Position numbers and translations under genes: made by a program
From: Siphonodentalium dalli
Lineage: Eukaryota; Mollusca; Scaphopoda; Gadilida; Siphonodentaliidae
DNA length: 64,000 nt
Direction: 5' to 3'
NCBI GenBank assembly: GCA_032622095.1
Contig: CP136061.1
Span: 197,828,935-197,892,934 of the forward strand
Shown here: one piece after another, positions 22,245 through 34,790 of the stretch
Position numbering within the stretch: the first letter of the stretch is position 1
Layout of the letters: the number at the start of each line of letters is the position of its first letter
The notes under the pieces: generated by a model
What the model saw: the letters and a program-made list of their open reading frames with translations, nothing else
Database searches by the model: none
Told to the model about the DNA's origin: nothing

Positions 22245-22925
22245 TTATGATCCAGTGATAGTGTGTACTGTATATATGGATCGCGATCGAAGTTCGGTTC
22301 CATACCTCTGCTTGATAAGTCGCGGGAGGTCTCTGTTGATCAGACGAAGCCAGGTGAGTACAACGTAATTTCCTAGAGTTGGGGTCATTTCTTCGTCATC
22401 GTCTAATGCTTCCCCATGATGTGTTATGCCACTTTCTTTCTTCATCATATTATCTTCAACAAATGCGACGAGTCTCTGATAGAGGTCTTCCGGACGCTCA
22501 TCGGGTTCAAGATGTATCAAATCTATGTCGATGAAATGTGCTCCAGTCGTGTTGAATCCAAAGTGGGCTCTGATTGTTTGCCATACTGACTCAATCGATG
22601 TTGAATTTTTTATTATTGCATCGCGGGATATAACATTGCAGAAATTGGATATCTGGCCGAGCATGAATTCTAAGAGCGTGACTTTTTGTACTGCAGTGTG
22701 TCCGCTGGGTTCATCATCATCTATGCCTGCATAATCAGTGAAGCCTCTGAGGGGAATAGCCTTCTATTTTCGTGTCCATGTAGTTTCCCCAAGCAGAAAT
22801 GGCGCAAAGTTATGATCCAGTGATAGTGTGTACTGTATATTGAACTTCCAACTTTCAAATGATGTGACAGTTTGGTTTTTCGTCAAACCCCATTGTTGTT
22901 TTAGGGCCCGGGCCCTGGATGCCAT
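22245..22925 (-). pseudogene. Retrotransposon gag-like protein, broken
   Basis: Starting at an ATG at 22925-22923 the minus strand encodes MASRARALKQQWGLT, then a single in-frame TAG after about 48 codons, then continues in the same frame to 22245. The second part has [36 protein letters not shown] and [20 protein letters not shown]. The helix-rich pattern with a long DLYQRL...LP.L..RYG stretch is typical of LTR-retrotransposon capsids in marine invertebrates. No zinc knuckle, protease or reverse transcriptase follows. The 3' end is abrupt: the last about 40 bases of the frame (22231-22271) repeat 22799-22840 exactly. This points to a rearrangement that deleted the rest of the element. Family (Gypsy or BEL/Pao) not determined. 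Confidence 0.72.
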
Positions 22926-24010
22926 TTCTGTAGTTGGATTTTGGTATTTACAGTAATGGAATTCTGGAGCGAGATGCTGTGCTTCCGTATCTAAGCAGAA
23001 TTCTGGTTCGGTATTTACGGTAACTGTATATTCACTTCAAAGCACCTTCCATATAGATTGGGCAGATTCCACGTCGTTTTGATGACTCTCTTAATTCGGT
23101 ATAGCGTTGAGTTCTTATCCAAATTCTGTCACCACGCCAATATGGTAGCACATACAGCGATAGTATTCGCAGAAATAAAACACTTTGAAATAAACGCAAT
23201 TTAATCGAACCGGAAGTAACTTAGGAAGGTCCAAATTCGGACCGGCATAAACCGTACTTGACAATAGACAAAGGTTAATACAAACATAAGTGTCAACAAC
23301 ACTGGCGCATGTTATAATTGTGTAACTGTTATTTCTAAGTTATAACCTATAACGAATGCCAACTTTAACCAGCAAGGTCCAAAGTACATGGTTTCAGTAA
23401 CAGGCCATGGCACATACATTTAATTTTTATATACTGGTATACGTCATTGAAATATAAACATCTATACAGTACCATTGATACCATATTTAAACCGGCAAAT
23501 TAATCAAAGTATCAACCTGTGTGGGTACAATTATTATTCACCTATAATCTAATTGTATATTCTAATTGTATATCTGAATTGAATTGTTTATTACAAAGTC
23601 AACATCTAAGTTACAACATGTTACAATGTATATACATAGATACAAAACAAACAATACATAACTGTATCACGCCGACGTAAATTATGTCAAACCATAAATG
23701 ACAATCGCATGTCTGCTATACATGTAGATCGTTCATATATGAGGTCTGAGCGTCGCGACCAAGTTTTCTAATTACTGTTCTCTGCTACTGTTGAATTTGA
23801 TTGAACTGAATGGAAATGTATTGGTCTAAGTTGAATATTGAAACTGAAACGTGATTGAGTTGATTTCTTCGAGTAGTTCATGCTATTGACCCGCCAATGT
23901 ATGAGTATGGCATGATTATTGAACTGGTTTGATGTTACGGTGTGCATAATTATTCTGGATGACATTTGACCTCAGTGAACTTTTTCTTGTCGGATGTTAT
24001 GAGACACGAG
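22926..24010. other. No supported gene; possible LINE tail at 23575-23680
   Basis: On the minus strand, 23680 to 23575 reads as a LINE-like 3' end with TAATAAACAATTCAATTCAA. The remainder is unassigned. The upstream region of the gag-like fragment (22930-23160) may include its leader but no LTR ends were identified. Confidence 0.35.
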
Positions 24011-24472
24011 TTAACAGGTCAGGGAGAACCCAAAATCGATGTACTAAACCTCGATTTGTGTAAAAAACCTCGATCGAGGTTCTTCGAGAACATGTGACCT
24101 CTGGTGATATAGTGTGAAGTATTTTATCTTACACCTATGGGAGGCCAAATTCACATTTAATAATTAATTGTGCTTGATTGCTAAAGCGACAATAAACCCC
24201 AATCAATCAATCAATCAATTAATTATTAAATGTGAATTTGGCACCACATAGGTGTAAGATGAAACACTGTGAAATACTCCACCCTCCCGTAGCCTATATC
24301 ACTTACACTACATTACTTCCATTAGTATCATATTTGGTTTAGAGTGTTTCTCCTTATATCATGGGTGTATGTTTTGACCAGTGGTCACATGGTCTCGAAG
24401 AACCTCGATCGAGGTTTTTAACACAAATTGAGGTTTAGTACATCGATTTTGGGTTCTCCCTGACCTGGTTAA
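24011..24472. mobile_element. TTAA-flanked foldback MITE, family M2, nested inner palindrome
   Basis: TTAA at 24011-24014 and 24469-24472 flank inverted ends CAGGTCAGGGAGAACCC / GGGTTCTCCCTGACCTG. The arms continue through AAAATCGATGTACTAAACCTC and CCTCGATCGAGGTT. A second inverted pair, CTTACACCTATG...CAAATTCACATTTAATAATTAA, lies inside around a (AATC)n tract (24190-24223), looking like another element inserted in the first. Confidence 0.85.
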
Positions 24473-24626
24473 GACTTAAGTTAAGTTTGTTTAACATTCA
24501 CCCCATTCCGTCGCCTATATATTTTAATCTAACGTGTTATAACTTGCAATATTTTATTATTTATTTCATTGTATTTCTAACATAATTCCCATGTTCTACT
24601 CACAGGCACTTTGTAGTAAACAGTGT

Positions 24627-25700
24627 TTACATAATATATATACAAGACAAGGCTAGACATTGTTCGGTTTCCGATTTCCTAAATTCGTTGCATTTCTGAC
24701 TCACCGAACCGATTATGGCCGCGTAAACGGCATTGTCGCTTGTTTTTCTTCTTTCAAATGTGAATAAAAACCTCCTTACACTGTCAAATGCAATGGAATG
24801 TCTAAAAACAACTTTTGTATACTTTGAAGTGAGAAAATTGCTTAAAATCAAATCACTAACATGCACTCCACGGTTGGTGATATCGGAATACCATAGGGGA
24901 ATACTCCGACGTTCGTACTCAGATTTCACCAATTTTCGTACCTTGCTTGCCTGTACCAAGTTTCACGGGAAAATGACCAATTTGATTCTATTTGTCGTTA
25001 TATATATTAATTACCCCATTTGTTATTCCTTTTCTTAAAAATAAAATAAAACAAGTCGAAAATGATATGTTTAAAATGTCTTAAGCATGACATTGGCGAC
25101 GTTCGTACTCAGATTTCTTCAATTTTCGTACCTTGCTTGCCTGTACCAAGTTTCACGGGAAAATGACCAATTTGATTCTATTTGTCGTTATATATATTTA
25201 TTACCCCATTTGTTATTCCTTTTCTTAAAAATAAAATAAAACAAGCCGAAAATGATATGTTTAAAATGTCTTAAGCATGACATTGGCGATAAGTTGTTAT
25301 CAGAGTACGTTATACTTGTGATAGTTACGTTACGTACACGGTATTAGCAAATGTGACTCTTTCACATTGGTCGATATACGCAATATTTGTTTTTCGGACC
25401 GCCTTTTCGTAAACAAAGCCACGTGAATATCGACCAATCAGAAAGGGGGCATTATGTTGCCACGATTAATGGTGAATTGTCCCATGTTTGTCCTTAGATT
25501 AGAAAGATTTATAACACTTGAACGTATAAAACAGGTTTATATCGGCATTCTACAGCACTTTACATGGGTAAGGAGGGTATATATCACTTTTGGAAGTAGC
25601 AATATACGCGACAATACCGTTTATCCGACCAAAATCGGTGCAGTGAGTCAGAAATCCAACGTTGACGGCGTTCGGCGCTATTCCGTACCGAATTAGTGCC
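24627..25700. repeat. Inverted-repeat region containing a 190-bp tandem duplication
   Basis: Translations of 24680-24800 on the minus strand and 25550-25680 on the plus strand are similar (VRR..FTF...DNAVY..IIGSVSQK against VRR..ITF...DNTVY..KIGAVSQK). They therefore form diverged inverted arms about 800 bp apart. Between them, 24908-25097 is repeated as 25098-25288 with only a few differences. This looks like a foldback DNA element. A real protein is unlikely. Confidence 0.5.
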
Positions 25701-26484
25701 CACCCCTGTGGTATTTATATAAGGTATATTTTCATAATATTTTTGCTACAAGCTCCCCGTGGTTCTACTTACATGTACCTGTATTCTTAGATTTCGTCTA
25801 ATCATTCTCTTCTCTATCACCCCTATATCTTATCTCTCGTTCTTACTTTGCTATTATAACCTTATTCTGCATATGGTTTTATATTTATTGTCTGTGGAAT
25901 TACTTTGATAATGCATTGGTAATTGAACTATGTATGTCACACCCATAAAGTCTATACGTTTTGAATTTCTGATCGTTTTTATTATTATCATTTTTTATAT
26001 TCATATCGCATGTGTGTGGTCGAGTTTGCATATTGGTTACTTTTTGATAGTTCACACGCATACGGCCTTGTTTGCATGATCAACTATTTTTTCTATGTAG
26101 CACGCACAATGACGTGTTGGAATTTATTGATGTTCTTGCTATGTGTAAAATAATTGGTAAGCAGTGAACTAATTTTGTAATTTACGTTCCAGGTTTAAAT
26201 AATTAAATGCATCATTTCACAACCATGGCGTGGCTTCATCTGTCTGATCCCAACTAAAACAATAACATGTATGTACATCAATAAATTCTTCCATCATATT
26301 GTATGGTATTAATAATGGCAAACAATACATAACATATATGTACATCAATAAATTATTCAATCATACTGTATGATATTAATAATAAAGGCAAATAAAGCTA
26401 ATACATTCAGGAATATGTTTCTTGAACGGTATATAAGTCAATATATAATATTTATTATATATATAGTATAATATAATACTAGCG
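25701..26484. other. No supported gene; short direct repeat
   Basis: A unit of about 70 bp with TGTACATCAATAAAT and TATTAATAAT is present twice at 26262-26396. The rest is T-rich, possibly the 3' untranslated part of the LINE on the minus strand. Confidence 0.4.
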
Positions 26485-27072
26485 TCATGGTAACTTTTTA
26501 AATGCCAATTTTAAGAACATGCTCACTCTTTTCAGTTTACTAACATTTAGCTGTGACAATAATCTGTGGAATTTATATTTGTTAGGATTTTCCCAGTAGT
26601 ACTTCGGGATATAGATTTCTCGCAGGTCGTTAAGTTCTGTACACAAAATAACAAAATGGTATTCATCACAGACATTTTCGCCACATAACGGGCATTTAGT
26701 GTCTTTACTTGTACTTTTATTCCATCTGCATTGCTCCACCGGTAGTCTGTGATTGGCTGTTCTAAATTTCAGTAAATAAGTAGCCAGATGAGAGGGAATG
26801 TATACTAAGTATTGGCTCAATCTGACAGAATCCTGTATGTTTCGATAAAATATGACACGGCTTGATGTAGACATATTTAGATTACCGAAGAGGCAACTTG
26901 CGTGTTCTATTAATTTTGCTTTCACGCGTTTCATATCTGCCTTGCTTAGTGGTGACTGATTCTGCCATGCACTTTCCATATTTACTTCGCGGAGCGTTTC
27001 TTTGATAAAAGAAATCCATTTAATCTTGTTTTGTAGTATGGCATCATCATCATTGAGATACCTGAGTAGAAG
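26485..27072 (-). pseudogene. LINE C-terminal domain fragment
   Basis: The minus strand is open from 27072 to 26485 with a normal stop. The peptide ends with the cysteine-histidine module CPLCGENVCDEYHFVILCTELNDLR followed by YIPKYYW and a helical tail. This C-X2-C...H...C module followed by LR..YIP is the C-terminal hallmark of a group of CR1/L2-like non-LTR elements in invertebrates. Reverse transcriptase motifs are absent, so the copy is 5'-truncated. At its upstream edge is a convincing splice acceptor, TTTTCCTTCTACTCAG, which may be chance or mean that the fragment has been exonised. Confidence 0.7.
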
Positions 27073-27240
27073 GAAAACATTCTTAGCTAATTATATATCA
27101 TGGCCTTGGAAGGAGTAAGTTTTCGAATAACGTATACGTTATTATCATATTATCTGACTCCGCACGTCCGTAAACACCTAAATACCAAATTTGAGTTCCA
27201 TATCTTAAACAACATAGGAGCAATCTATCGACAAAGTTTT

Positions 27241-27600
27241 CTATAGTGAATGCTCATTGTAATTTGGCGAACCCCCTCGGGTACATAGTTTAATTGACGT
27301 GATATGTACGTTGTCCAAAACCAGCGTTCCTCGGTCGTTTGGCGTCAAACCAAGTTGACGATGGATCAGGGCATCCTCGACTTGATAGTAATCGCCCTTT
27401 ACGGAATCAAAATCGGTTTCATATGTACGCTGTATGCGTTGACCTCTTAGAGAGTTTGAACTCTGCAAGACTTAGTCACGCCCACAGAGCACATCAATTT
27501 TCACCACGTATATTCCGATGGCTGTATCTCCTGGACGCTTCAACTTGTGGAGCTGCACGATACATCCTTTGAACTGGGACATCCTCGGCTACACGATAAT
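27241..27600 (-). pseudogene. Decayed ORF, unknown (probably transposon-derived)
   Basis: Two adjoining frames on the minus strand look like one protein. The first (27600-27480) has EDVPVQRMYRAAPQVEASRR. After a frame change near 27470 the second (27468-27241) has QRTYETDFDSVKGDYYQVED and ends at a stop. Composition is protein-like with many charged residues. No domain recognised and no ATG for the second part. Confidence 0.35.
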
Positions 27601-28635
27601 GTACACGACGAATGTGCACTCATAAAAAATTCATCTAATACAGCATATGCACTTGTGCGTATATCAGACCCCCTCCGATGATAATTAAAGGCACGTGTCT
27701 CAAAATGTAAATTGTAATCTGCAATTTTCTACGCCTGTGCACCAATGTTGAAACTGAGTTTTTCGCCCAGCCCAGCATGTTTTAAACGAGGTACTCGCCG
27801 TTCAGAATACAAGTATATGGGATCAATTACCAATGAACCATTCGACGTCTATTTTAATATATTATTTTGTGTCAAAGATAATCAGTATTTTCTTGTTAAA
27901 ATGGGATACATGAATACATAAATTGTTGATTGTCAACGTTATATCTAAATGGATGTTAGCACAAAAAAGAGTATATCCTGCATATATAGGTTCTAACATG
28001 TGCTAAGATCTCGATAGTTTGTCCTCGCCGCGTGTTTCTTCCATCTCTCTGTGCAATTTGCTTACATTTGGCTATACCCAAACTTTTCCTTGCGATCAGG
28101 AGCTTTAACTACTGATACCTCCCTGTACAGGACCGGTTCACATGGGTGGTAATTAATATTATATTCAGTTGTTCCTAGGACTGTGGTGAAACGCGCATTA
28201 GGCAAAAATGATCAGACTGAGACAACTCAACATTCACGTATTCCATCGTCCGTAATACACACCAACTTATAATACAAAGATGCAAAGGGCATGGCTCGTG
28301 TAGCATTGCACAAAACTGATTGGATAATCGGACACCATACATACATAGGAGTGGCAAAGTCATTAGCATTTAGCACCGTGTGACTCCACAACCAGTATTA
28401 ATGGGCGGGGCATGGCGGTTGCTATGCTGTTAAAATACATCCAATGACGTGGCTAGAGTGTCTTGGTTGTTCGTTGGGGGCGTCCACATTGGAATGTAAT
28501 ATTCCAACTGCACCCCTTGGACCTGGGACCAGGCGGCTAAACTCCCAAGTTCGTGTAATTCCAATTGCACCCCACTTGGCTTGAAATTTCCGAACTGGCA
28601 TCTCACAGCCTTTTGATTTTAATTTAGTTTAATGA
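27601..28635. other. No supported gene; promoter-like patch near 28400
   Basis: A GC box (GGGCGGGGC) at about 28405, then CCAATGACGT at about 28440, lie close together. This could be a CpG-rich promoter, but no first exon can be identified on either side. Confidence 0.25.
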
Positions 28636-29190
28636 ATATTAGTCTTTGGCTGACTACCAACGAGGGAAGAGGACCCACCATCGTTCGGCCCAGTGGGGAA
28701 ACAAAATTTGAAATCTGAACCTAAAGACTGCGAAATCCTTGTACCTAGACGTCTAACTCCAAGAAAATTCAGCCCTAGATTTTTTTAATAGATTAGCAGT
28801 TTTTAACTGGCCACCGGGGAGGGACCAGGACCCCTCGGCCACACAAAATAGATTATCAGTGTTCAACTGGTCACGGGAGAGGAACTATGACCCTCGGCCG
28901 CAATGTGAGAAAATCTAAACCAGAAAACTGCGAAAATTCCTAGCATCTAGAGGTCCAACTCCAGGCAAACTCAAGCGTCGATTTTAAAAACATTGATTAG
29001 CTGTTTTTGACTGGCCATCGGGGCGGAACCAGGAACCCTCAGCCCAGTGGGAGAAAATGTTGAAACCTGAATCTGAAAACTGCAAAATCCTAGCATCTAG
29101 ATATGTAACCCCAGGCAAATTCAGGCCTCGATTAAATAAAAATAATAATTAGCAGTTTTTGACTGGCCACCAATGGGAGAATATTTTCAG
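28636..29190. repeat. Diverged tandem repeat, about 150-180 bp unit
   Basis: Four to five units carry TTTTGACTGGCCACC, CCCTCGGCCCAGTGGG, ACTGCGAAATCCTAGCATCTAGA and CTCCAGGCAAATTCAG variants. One unit is shortened to about 60 bp (28808-28868). Non-coding. Confidence 0.75.
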
Positions 29191-30340
29191 TCCAAGACAT
29201 TGACCAAAAGCAGCCCACTTAATTTTCGAACCCCCAGATCACATATATAAAATATATGCCATATTATATACCATTTGAAAGAGAAACCTCCAAAAACATT
29301 GTATTGTCTACTTATCCGGTGTAATACACTGTGAACATGTTGTTTTTGTTGAGTTACTGGTGTGTTTTTTTCATCTGGATTGTAGTTCAAATTGAATTAT
29401 ATACAATTCTTAAAGATAGAGTTATTCCCCTTCCATTGAAAATGCATTTTTAGTTTGAATTCTGATGTATTCTGGGAGCCAAAGTTGGGGGGGGGGGGGG
29501 GTAATCTTTATATGATTTCAGCTCTTTTCTATTTCTCTATGGGCATCTTCTGATGCACAGACGTTTCAAATGGAGATGAATTATAGTATTTTAATCATAT
29601 TTTATGTCATAAATTGTTATTAAAACCGTATATCAAGGCACTGTAAAAAAAATAATCAATGACTCGAAAATTAAGTGGGCCTTTAAGCTACTTCAAACAA
29701 TTCCAATTATTTCTGGAAGCGTTACAATGTTACAAATATAAAGTTAACCAGTATCTCACATAACTCAGTCTTTATCACTGACATTTTCCAATAATTATGT
29801 CCGGTCAACACAATTGACCATATATGCCTTGACGTCAAGTTATTCAATGCAAGTCATCTGATAACTTGTTTTTTTCAGTACTTCGATGAAGTTTGAAAAT
29901 GGAAACAAAATAGGACTGCCAACAAATATCTAAGTCTGCGCATGTTTCGGATTCTATTATCTGACACCAGTCTTTTATTTGGATTTGCAAATAGAGACCT
30001 TTGGAATTTTGAACGACAACAAATAATTATTACGAGTATGGTACTATGTCACAAGAGTTTGTGTTCTTTATATTTGTTGTCGTTTTTCTCTATCCGTTGT
30101 TACGATTACAGGTTCAGATTTCCAACAAATATATGATATAGTAATAAGTTCGCGATCGTTTCTCAGCTCCTCAATGTGGGAGAGGACTCTGAGGTTATGA
30201 CCATAAATTGTGACCCTAATTTTGATCTATAAATGGCAATCAAATCATTCGTCGTCATGAAGCACGGGGCACTTGCGAAACAAAAAGCCTTAAGCTATGA
30301 CTTGATAACAGCATAATTAAGTACAAAATAATCACGGCAC
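29191..30340. other. No supported gene
   Basis: Contains a 15-G run at 29487-29501. Nothing else recognised. Confidence 0.4.
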
Positions 30341-30840
30341 GCAGTCCCGTAATCAGTTGTAGTTGTAATAGTTTATTCTTAGACACATAATGTGTAACAT
30401 GAGATATATAACATATATACAAGGTTGCGTGCACATAATTATACAGTAATACAAATAAATTTAATTTTACCGAAGTCACTACATGAAAGCAAGTACATAA
30501 ATGCCAGTGTAAATCTGCAAGGAAATGTCAATCAACTTCAAGTATAAATATTAATAAAGCGGTGTTATTTAATTTCATTGATCTTAAGCCCATTCGTGAT
30601 GTAAATTGACAGTTTCTTCATTGTATTCTCGTTAGTGTCACTGAGAAGGTCATAAAACGCTTCATGGGAACCAGTTTTCCATATAATTTCAGGTATGTAT
30701 CGGGTTCTTAGCTCATGCAGTTTAGTGCCGTTCATTATAAAATGAAATTCGTCTCCGTGCCCCGTAATCCCCTTACTGCGATTTGCAAGCACGATTGTCT
30801 CACAAACGGACTCGTAGTCGTCAATTCTGCGAAAAGGTTT
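30341..30840 (-). pseudogene. LINE 3' end with C-terminal domain fragment
   Basis: The minus strand encodes a shortened version of the same C-terminal module as at 26485: GHGDEFHFIMNGTKLHELRTRYIPEIIW and a helical tail ending at 30565. The cysteine expected after FIM is replaced by N-G. Downstream is about 200 bases of 3' untranslated sequence ending in AATAAACTATTACAACTACAA at 30350. It is heavily 5'-truncated, like most LINE copies. Confidence 0.65.
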
Positions 30841-33201
30841 TAGGAACGTCCGAAAAAATTACAACAACAAATAGCTATTCGTAATATTTATCTGTTGTCG
30901 TTCAAAATGCGAAAGGTCTCTAATATCACAAATACTATCTATAAATTAACAAGTGGCGTTCAGAAACAATTTATCAATCAGTTTGTTTCTCATATTCCTA
31001 TACATATCATAGGTATGGATAACGAAAAATACGTGTGGCTTTGATATGCATGTATATCACAGACATGAACGACTGATAACGATATGAACAAAACGACCAA
31101 CGCAGCGCCATATAGTTGTGCACTCTGGAAAATTTCGTCTTTTCACTAATACAAACAATTATTTCTAGAGTTATACAATGTATATAGTAAACAACGGGTT
31201 TCTGTACACTCCAACTTAATTAGTGATTGGCGCAGTTGGTGAACATGATTGAATTGTCATGTCTAAGTTGCATATAAAATTCAAAAGTAAGGTAATATTC
31301 CATGCTGTGAACGCACCCTAAATGCAAAATACTATTGAACAATTATTCTACATAACAGACCTTTACTTATAAATTGTGTTTCTGCGAGATTTATCAAATC
31401 GAGACAAACGTCCATGCAGTTAGTATGTGTGGTCACAGATGTTCCACGACAATGTACATCGTAAATTCCTAACATAACATGGTAATTGCAGTCAGCCTGT
31501 TAAGGTGTATTTTGAAATGATGGACTCAGTTTTGAACGTGTGCGTGTAAATCTATTATAGACTAAACACTTTATTGTTTTGTAAAAGCGAATCGGTGGAC
31601 ATGTGTATTACTCACGCGAAAACAAGAGAATGATAAGAGAAATGCAGAAAACTAATATCTCAGTCGACATTACTGAAATCCAACTGAAATCGTAATTGAA
31701 CAACTTCGCTTTCTATTAGGAAGTCGTACTCTGTGCGTTTCACACCAGTAATCTGATTGAAATAGAAATTATTAGCAAACACGAATAAGCCTATGAACTG
31801 CCATTATATAAAAGCGATGTTTCCCTGATTATTTCGTTTGAACTGTGAAGGTGCACATGGATAGCTAGTAACGCGTCGGTGCATGATCCGTACAGTCATC
31901 CATTTATGAATTACTGTTAGCTTGCTATAAATTATATATGTTGTGCACGATTATATTATGAAGGTGACTTTTATGAAAAGACGAGACAGTTAATATTACG
32001 TCTCTCTATTCGTACCTATAGTAATTGCTCACTCATCTCATGAAAATGAAAACATGAACATGTTTATACAGAAGTGTATACAGATTAATACAAACTTGTT
32101 GAAGGGATAAACATTATCGCATCGAAAAGATAAGAAAAAGTTGGCCTATCATCAAACCAGTCTGTTGAAATGATGAGCGTTATATCAATGCAGAAAGCTT
32201 ATCTCACTATAAGAGATGAGTTGTTAGTTATCTTCCCATTAATGAATTCTTCTCAGAGTGTATGAAAGGTGTAATACTACTACATTTGTACTTCATTGCT
32301 ACATTATGTTTAGACTTGAATACTTTTCTACTGTTAAATAGACCATGAACGTCGACACTCGGGCAGATCTGATGTGGCGTTATGGGTTCAATACCCATTG
32401 AACCCTTGATTAAAACCTGAAGTTACACACAGCAGAATATATAGTTGGAACCTGTTGTAAACTAGGTGCCCAATGTCGCAAAGGTCATACTGTCACCAAA
32501 ATGAAGGGTAAGAACCCAAGCTTGCAATAATTCTCACTATTGTAACGACCTTTCATTGATAATGGCACAAGTTGGCTCATGAAAGCATGCGATTAGGAAA
32601 TTCGTACGAAAATATGCAGACACAGGGCAAATTTTTTTTATTTCCGCTATCTGACCACCCACCCCACCATCTGGGAATTAAAAAAAAAACTCCCAGGCCA
32701 ACCTGTTGGGACACCAACTGCGAGAATAACTTATATCAGTGTGGTTCTTTACAACAAATGTCTTTTGGAATACTCCATTATGTTCTTTCAACCAAACAAA
32801 ACAGTGAAACGACAGCAACCTGATCACAAACAGATCATAAATGGCACACAGAAAACCGTGCCCCCTGAATTAACACTTGTAGCTGACTAGCTACCTCCAA
32901 TTGTATTGCTAACACTGAAAGGCTTCTGAGTTATTGAAATACATGATGGAATGATATGGCCTACATAATTCAAGTTTTCTTGTCAATGCAATTGTTTTGG
33001 AATTCAATGGACTATGAGCAATACTATAGCGTTTGCTAAGGCACGAATGATCTTCCTAATTATAAGAACACGGTTTATGTAACAGAAGGCCGGTGTTTTT
33101 TGCAAATAATTTTGTTGACACGCGGATGTCACATTTTGCCATTCCAAATGGGTTTGTGTAACCCTGTGGGACTGCTAGTCAGTATGTAACTACATTCTTA
33201 A
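30841..33201. other. No supported gene
   Basis: About 2.4 kb of AT-rich sequence without repeats or exons that I can identify. It is the longest relatively unremarkable stretch in the window. Confidence 0.45.
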
Positions 33202-33480
33202 TAAAGGTACTAAATCCGATTAAACGCTCCTAAATTACTATTTCTTTGGCGTTGGGGGTAGAAAATATTTGATTCTCGAGTCGAGGAACCCACCAATCAA
33301 AGCTCAGAGTGATTAGATATCGATTTTTTAAATCTATTAATTTTCGGAGATGTGGGCCACAAGTTGGCAGAACCACGTGCTCAAAACTGACAAATTGCGG
33401 GTGTAAGAAGGATAACTCTAAAATCAAGTGATTACTGTTAACAATAATAACCACTTGATTTTAGAAAAAAATACTTTGAT
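33202..33480. mobile_element. MITE family M1, copy 2 (partial)
   Basis: Starts AAGGTACTAAATCCGATTAA and continues AATTACTATTTCTTTGGCG, TTTGATTC.CGAGTCGAGGAACCCACC and AGATATCGATTTT, matching the left arm of 17891-18379. It ends in a short hairpin (TCTAAAATCAAGTG...CACTTGATTTTAGA, 33417-33464). The right arm is lost. Confidence 0.75.
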
Positions 33481-34790
33481 CTTTCCTAAAAAAAATGGTA
33501 TCTTATTGGACTAAGTATTCATTGATGGACAATACCACTCTGACTGTAACAGTAATGTTCACATAGCAATGGTTTCGATCTGTAAAATCTTGTCATTGGA
33601 GAGTTATTAATAATGTACAGTGTAGATAGTAGATAGTAGACATTTCACTGCGAACGATTATTCATGAATTTACTGTATACAATAATTATAACCGTTTTCG
33701 TATATTATGCGAAGCAATTTTTTGGCCCCACATGAATTTACAACTACGAATAGCCAAATGTAGTCGTAACTCTATCCGTGAGTTGCGAAACCACCGACAT
33801 GCCTAAAAACAATGGTATTAATGGCAGGAAAAATATATGGACGGGTGAGCGAAAAATAATTATACTTCCATATTTTAATATGGAAGTATATTGTTATTAA
33901 TTATTTTTTATTTTGTTCCAATATTATTTATTATTATTCTTAGCAATTTTATAACGCTTATTTCTCAGGAAGTACAAGAGTTAGCTGGAATTTCGTATGT
34001 ATATAGACCTATAATAACTCCAACAGGATTATATAGGCTATATAGGATGTTGTCCGCTCTTGATTTACAGAGTTATCCCCCTTTATGTGAATAAAATGGG
34101 GTTGCTGTATCTCGAAAAGTATGAGCAGCAGAGACTCCAAATTTAGACCATAGGTACAACTCAGTATGCCCTATTGGATCCATGCATCACAATTTATGTC
34201 CGCGCTTTCTCTACAGAGTTCTCGCCCATAGTTTGCAAAACTCGATTTATTTCAACTCCTGTGACCGCCTATGGCATGCAATGTATCCATGTTTTAGATC
34301 TTCTATGCAGTTACTCGTTAGAAACTTTCTACGAAAACAAGTTTTTAACAGGGACGGACTTATATTTTTGGGTTTTGGTAGGGGGCAAAATTTTCGCAAT
34401 TTTTTGTGCGACGGTTTCAACCATTTTTACTGTCTTGTATCGATAGGAGGTACTAATGATCCTCCTGAAAGAATTTTGTAAATCGGTTTAAAAATTTCCA
34501 AGTTACAGACCATCGAAAAATGAATAATTTGGCTAATGAAGGAGCATGGGAGTGGGTGAAACCATACACGGGGATGCGACGAACCATACCAGGTGGTGAT
34601 ACTAGGTTGGGGTGGTGAGACCAGGTCGAGGGTGGTAAGACCAGGCTGACCGGTGGCGGATGTAAACGTCAGATTTAGCACCAAAAAAAAACAAGTCCAG
34701 CGGTATAATATTTTTATTGCATGCTCAGCATGGGAAGAGTGATTCGGACCGGAATTTACCATTTACAAGTGTTTTGTCCCAACCGTTACC
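33481..34790. other. No supported gene; 14-bp-arm hairpin
   Basis: A perfect hairpin with 14-bp arms and a two-base loop lies at 33861-33890 (TATACTTCCATATT). Overlapping open frames at 34174-34481 lack any domain or splice signal. Confidence 0.4.

Noticed and set aside
25801-25900. Long pyrimidine-rich tract as a splice acceptor for an exon
   Set aside because: No open, protein-like frame follows a candidate AG.
28395-28460. CpG-type promoter with GC box, CCAAT and CRE
   Set aside because: Individual words only. No first exon, no CpG island extent, and no gene nearby to drive.
34174-34481. Two overlapping open frames of 90-99 codons with hydrophobic segments
   Set aside because: Rich in Phe/Tyr/Ile as expected from AT-rich DNA. 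No conserved motif, splice sites or repeat evidence.
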